Below are positions 5,746 through 8,722 of a stretch of DNA of 8,722 nucleotides, piece by piece. Numbering within the stretch: position 1 is the stretch's first letter; every line of letters starts with the position of its first letter. Under the pieces are notes generated by a model that worked only from the letters and a program-made list of their open reading frames with translations, was not told the DNA's origin and did no database searches. A program made the translations under genes and the position numbers. The stretch spans positions 1 through 8,722 of the forward strand of contig JAGRJA010000296.1 of the NCBI GenBank assembly GCA_020443005.1, given 5' to 3'. Origin of the DNA: Pseudomonadales bacterium (GTDB lineage Bacteria > Pseudomonadota > Gammaproteobacteria > Pseudomonadales > UBA7239).

Positions 5746-6962
5746 CACTTGCCTCCTGCCGCTTCGCGAACCTTGAGGAGTGCATGCAACTGGTTCAGCG
5801 AACCACTGATATCGGGCAAGGGTTTGGCAACATCAACTTTGATCAATGCATCAATTTCATCCAGCAGTGCTGCTTTTACATCGTCTTCTATTACAAAATA
5901 ACCGGCCACCCAGACACGGGCCTTGCTCAGGCTATCGACATACACCTCCTGACGCTGTTGCAGCAGTGCCAGTTGTGCCTGCTCCATCATGAAGCGCAAG
6001 TTCATACGCAAATAGCTTTGCTGATCAGGCGGTAAAAGCGGGCCTACCGGCTCCTCATGATACTGAATCTTGATAATGGCGCTGAGTTTATCCAGTGTCG
6101 CCCAGAAGCCATGTTCAACCTTCTCCAGGGTGGTAACAGGCTCGGCGGTTTCGGCAGCAAACCTGGCCGGACTCTTGATTTGCAGGGTAGAAAGATCCAC
6201 AACCTGCATTTGTTCAAGTTGGGTATTCAGCGCAGCCAGTTTGAGATAAAGCCCGTCCCGGTCAACGGTACTGGCGAGTTTGAGCGCTGCACGATCCCTG
6301 GCAATGCTATTTCTGAGCGGAAGCAAGGAAGGGTCATCGAGACCTCGTACACGCTCATCAGCCGTTTCCAGCAATTTTTCGGCACCCTTGTGGTCGTGCA
6401 CAAGCACGGCGCGCTGTATGGCAAGACGCAACAGAAACTCAACTTCAGCGAGCACCCAGCTATTGCGGTCCATACTGCTCAAGGCTTCAATGCGAACAGT
6501 ATTGCTGCTGAGCTTCTTGTCAAACTGGGCCAGCTTGCCTTCACTGGTCTGTGCGACCTTCTCGACTTTCATGACTTCACTCTGCAGATTACCAATTTCC
6601 TGCTTCAAGCTCTGCACCGCCTGGGAGGTGTGCGCATTGTCAGCGCCCGAGCGCTGTACGGTTTGCCAAAGGTAAAAACTTGCAGCACTGCTGGCAGCCG
6701 CCAGACCGAAAGCAACAAGCAGGCAAAACCAGAGCCCACCGTGCCCCTTGTGCTCGCCCGGCTTTTTGGGTGGATGGATCTTTTCAGGAGGCACATTTTT
6801 CGCCGTACCGGAAGTGCTTTCCCTGCTCGTTGCCGGGTTTTTGCTGTCTGCCTTGCTAGCTGTATCGGCAGACCCGCTACTTTCCAGCAAAGGCGAACCC
6901 TTGTTTTCACCACTGCTCTTTGCCTGATCGCCCTTTGGTGACGCTTTATCCTGATCTGCCAT
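5745..6962 (-). CDS. hemX: HemX, membrane-anchored heme cluster protein
   Basis: This 405-residue protein belongs to the HemX family. Residues 1-75 are a low-complexity, charged segment rich in K, S, E and P that is predicted cytoplasmic. One membrane segment follows (about 77-99), then a coiled-coil-like stretch (about 112-162) and the conserved core, which begins SWVLAEVEFLLRLAIQRA (168-185), the signature wording of the family. Databases often label it uroporphyrinogen-III C-methyltransferase, but no SAM-binding methyltransferase motif is present, so that name should not be taken literally. The likely role is as a structural or regulatory partner of HemY and the tetrapyrrole enzymes; this is inferred from constant gene association. 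The ATG at 6962 has GGAG 6 nt upstream. It lies 12 nt after the hemD stop. Confidence 0.93.
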   Translation of the reverse strand: MADQDKASPKGDQAKSSGENKGSPLLESSGSADTASKADSKNPATSRESTSGTAKNVPPEKIHPPKKPGEHKGHGGLWFCLLVAFGLAAASSAASFYLWQTVQRSGADNAHTSQAVQSLKQEIGNLQSEVMKVEKVAQTSEGKLAQFDKKLSSNTVRIEALSSMDRNSWVLAEVEFLLRLAIQRAVLVHDHKGAEKLLETADERVRGLDDPSLLPLRNSIARDRAALKLASTVDRDGLYLKLAALNTQLEQMQVVDLSTLQIKSPARFAAETAEPVTTLEKVEHGFWATLDKLSAIIKIQYHEEPVGPLLPPDQQSYLRMNLRFMMEQAQLALLQQRQEVYVDSLSKARVWVAGYFVIEDDVKAALLDEIDALIKVDVAKPLPDISGSLNQLHALLKVREAAGGK

Positions 6963-6974
6963 ATTTTCTCCGGA

Positions 6975-7784
6975 TCAATTGTTATCCAATGTCTTCAAAC
7001 CCCGACCCTGAACATATTCAATCAGGGCTGCACATACAGCCGGGTCGGTTGCATTTTCCGCTGTAATAATATTGCTGAAACCCTGTGCACGCGCCTTTTC
7101 TGCCACACGCGGGCCGGGTACAACCAAGTGTTTCTGTTTATAACGCTTCTGCTGTTCAACTTCCACCAGAGAAAGCAGGTTCTGCAGGGATTCTGCGCTG
7201 TTCACCAGCAGCACATCAAACTCACCACGCAGTTTTGCCAGTATCCCTGCCGTTTCCTGCGGTATTTGTCGCTCGTACAAAACACAGCTATCGACAATAG
7301 CCCCTCTTCGGGTCAGCGTATCTGCAATCAGTTCGCGACCACCCTGCCCGCGGAAAATCAGCACGCGTTTCCCCGCAACAGCCTGCAATACCGGCAAGGC
7401 CAGCAGGCCTTCGCTATCCATACGCGTCACAGGGTAGTCAGCCTTGATGCCATTATTCTGCAGAAAATCGGCGCTGCTCTTCCCCACCGCCAGCAACTCA
7501 AGGCTATCAGGCAGCACGACACCCGAACGCAGAAAACAGTCTATGGCAAGTTCCGCCGCATTAACACTGACAAAAATCACAATGTGACAGGTATCGAGGG
7601 AAGCAACGGCCTGCTCAATAGCAGCAATGTGTACTGCTGACTGTAAAGGCACAATTTGCAGAGCAGGTGCGCAACTGACCTCTGCACCCTGCCCCTCCAG
7701 CAGATGACACAGCATGCGGGCCTGATGTGCCGGTCTGGTGACCAGTACATGCACCCCTGCGAGTGGTGGCTGCTTAATCGCCAT
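6975..7784 (-). CDS. hemD: Uroporphyrinogen-III synthase
   Basis: This cytoplasmic enzyme closes hydroxymethylbilane with inversion of ring D to give uroporphyrinogen III, the common precursor of heme, siroheme and cobalamin. The protein has 269 residues, within the usual range. It starts MAIKQPPLAGVHVLVTRPAHQ, where VLVTRP is the typical first strand of the family. Later come FVSVNAAELAI and VLLVNSAESLQNLL, which match the family's F-[TS]-S-x-N-A and T-S-x-x-x-x-x-x-L blocks, and a KHLVVPGPRVAEKARAQGF block near the C-terminus. The frame is open 40 codons further upstream, but that part (Cys- and Trp-rich) lies antisense-frame within hemC and is not family-like. The ATG at 7784 overlaps the hemC end by 11 nt and has no strong Shine-Dalgarno, so coupling to hemC translation is likely. 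Confidence 0.95.
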   Translation of the reverse strand: MAIKQPPLAGVHVLVTRPAHQARMLCHLLEGQGAEVSCAPALQIVPLQSAVHIAAIEQAVASLDTCHIVIFVSVNAAELAIDCFLRSGVVLPDSLELLAVGKSSADFLQNNGIKADYPVTRMDSEGLLALPVLQAVAGKRVLIFRGQGGRELIADTLTRRGAIVDSCVLYERQIPQETAGILAKLRGEFDVLLVNSAESLQNLLSLVEVEQQKRYKQKHLVVPGPRVAEKARAQGFSNIITAENATDPAVCAALIEYVQGRGLKTLDNN

Positions 7785-8697
7785 AAACCCGGGCGAGTAT
7801 CGCTGCCGCACCCTTGTCCAGCAAGGTTTCAGCCACACGGATACCCAGTGCTTCGGCCTCAGCCAGGGGTGCGCGGGCCTCTGCCCGCAACATTTGCAAA
7901 CCATCCACAGCGCCTACCAGACCTCTCAGCCACAGGTTCTCCCCTTCGATAACCGAATAACACGCAATAGGCACCTGACACCCTCCCTCCAGCCGACGAT
8001 TCAGGGCGCGCTCGGCGGTGACCCTGGCGGCAGTAGGTGCATGATGAAGAACCTGTAACAACTCGGCCAGTTTCTGATCGCCGCTTCTCGCCTCTATGCC
8101 TACCGCGCCCTGACCGCCCGCCGGCAGGCTTTGTTCTGCCTCCAGAAACGAGGTAATTCGTTCATCCATTTTCAGGCGTTTCAACCCTGCCGCTGCAAGA
8201 ATAATGGCGTCAAATTCATCACCATCCAGCCTGGCCAGGCGCGTATTCACATTGCCACGCAAATCCAGAACGCGAAGGTCTGGCCGCAACTCGCGTAACT
8301 GGCACTGTCGACGAAGGCTCGATGTACCCACCCGGGCTCCTTCAGGCAAATCCCCGATATTTCCGAATCGATTGGAAACAAAGGCATCCCGTGGATCTTC
8401 CCGTTCGCAAATGGCGACAAGATCAAGACCTTCCGGAAAAACCATCGGCACATCTTTCATGGAGTGCACCGCAATATCGGCGCGTCCCTCGAGCATGGCG
8501 TGTTCAAGCTCCTTGACAAACAAACCCTTGCCACCAATTTTTGCCAGCGGAGTGTCGAGTATCTTGTCACCACGCGTGGTCAATGTCAGCAATTCGACAT
8601 TGAGGCCGGGGTGTGAAGCCTGCAGGGCGGCCTTGACAAATTCTGCCTGCCAGAGTGCAAGCGGACTCTTTCGGGTGGCGATACGAATCAGGTTCAC
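7774..8697 (-). CDS. hemC: Porphobilinogen deaminase (hydroxymethylbilane synthase)
   Basis: This cytoplasmic enzyme joins four porphobilinogen units into hydroxymethylbilane, the third common step of tetrapyrrole synthesis. The 307-residue protein matches the family throughout: RIATRKSPLALWQAEFV (5-21), TRGDKI (41-46), GKGLFVKELE (57-66), HSMKDVP with catalytic Asp82, GTSSLRRQ (124-131) and LEGGCQVPIA, whose Cys240 carries the dipyrromethane cofactor. No key residue is missing. The start is GTG at 8697. The frame remains open upstream to the window edge, with no ATG in frame and no clear Shine-Dalgarno, so a slightly longer start beyond the edge cannot be excluded, although 307 residues is a normal length. 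It is the first visible gene of the hemCDXY operon, and its promoter lies outside the window. Confidence 0.96.
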   Translation of the reverse strand: MNLIRIATRKSPLALWQAEFVKAALQASHPGLNVELLTLTTRGDKILDTPLAKIGGKGLFVKELEHAMLEGRADIAVHSMKDVPMVFPEGLDLVAICEREDPRDAFVSNRFGNIGDLPEGARVGTSSLRRQCQLRELRPDLRVLDLRGNVNTRLARLDGDEFDAIILAAAGLKRLKMDERITSFLEAEQSLPAGGQGAVGIEARSGDQKLAELLQVLHHAPTAARVTAERALNRRLEGGCQVPIACYSVIEGENLWLRGLVGAVDGLQMLRAEARAPLAEAEALGIRVAETLLDKGAAAILARVYGD

Positions 8698-8722
8698 AAC
8701 AATTACAACATCCAGAAAAAAG

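Noticed and set aside
6057..6941. A 294-codon plus-strand open frame opposite hemX
   Set aside because: It is antisense to a clear HemX coding region in an operon with tight spacing, and its product resembles no family I know.
5745..6962. Naming hemX a functional uroporphyrinogen-III methyltransferase
   Set aside because: The sequence has a membrane anchor and coiled coil but none of the SAM-binding motifs of CobA/CysG enzymes.
7785..7904. N-terminal extension of hemD by 40 codons
   Set aside because: That stretch overlaps the end of hemC, is Cys/Trp-rich and not family-like. The ATG at 7784 gives the normal family length and N-terminus.

Overview
The window looks like a chromosomal segment from a gammaproteobacterium. 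The main reason is the complete hemC-hemD-hemX-hemY order, a hallmark of that class, together with moderate GC content and sigma-54/NtrC-like regulatory sequences. All genes supported here lie on the minus strand, so transcription runs from the right edge (8722) to the left edge (1). No mobile element, tRNA, rRNA or CRISPR array was seen.

Right half (8697 to 4513): hemC (porphobilinogen deaminase), hemD (uroporphyrinogen-III synthase), hemX and hemY form a tight operon with 1- to 12-nt overlaps or gaps. HemC and HemD make the first tetrapyrrole macrocycle. HemX and HemY are membrane-anchored partner proteins usually encoded with them. The operon ends at a strong intrinsic terminator at 4461-4486.

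Control region (4122 to 4512): this is the most informative stretch. Read on the minus strand, it holds a GCAC-N7-GTGC palindrome that fits an NtrC enhancer, a weak IHF-like site, a sigma-54 (-24/-12) promoter, a well-conserved guanidine-I (ykkC subtype 1) riboswitch, and a strong Shine-Dalgarno sequence. Together these suggest an operon switched on by nitrogen limitation and, separately, by guanidine.

Left half (4121 to 1): the riboswitch is followed by a three-gene NitT/TauT-type ABC importer (binding protein, permease, ATPase), which I infer imports guanidine or a close relative. After an 81-nt gap containing a duplicated 13-nt sequence come a membrane di-iron fatty-acid-desaturase-like protein and, overlapping it by one nucleotide, the start of a TIM-barrel sugar phosphate isomerase/epimerase-like gene cut off by the window edge. 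No guanidine carboxylase, allophanate hydrolase or guanidine hydrolase gene is visible. Whether the desaturase/TIM-barrel pair belongs to the guanidine operon is the main open question.
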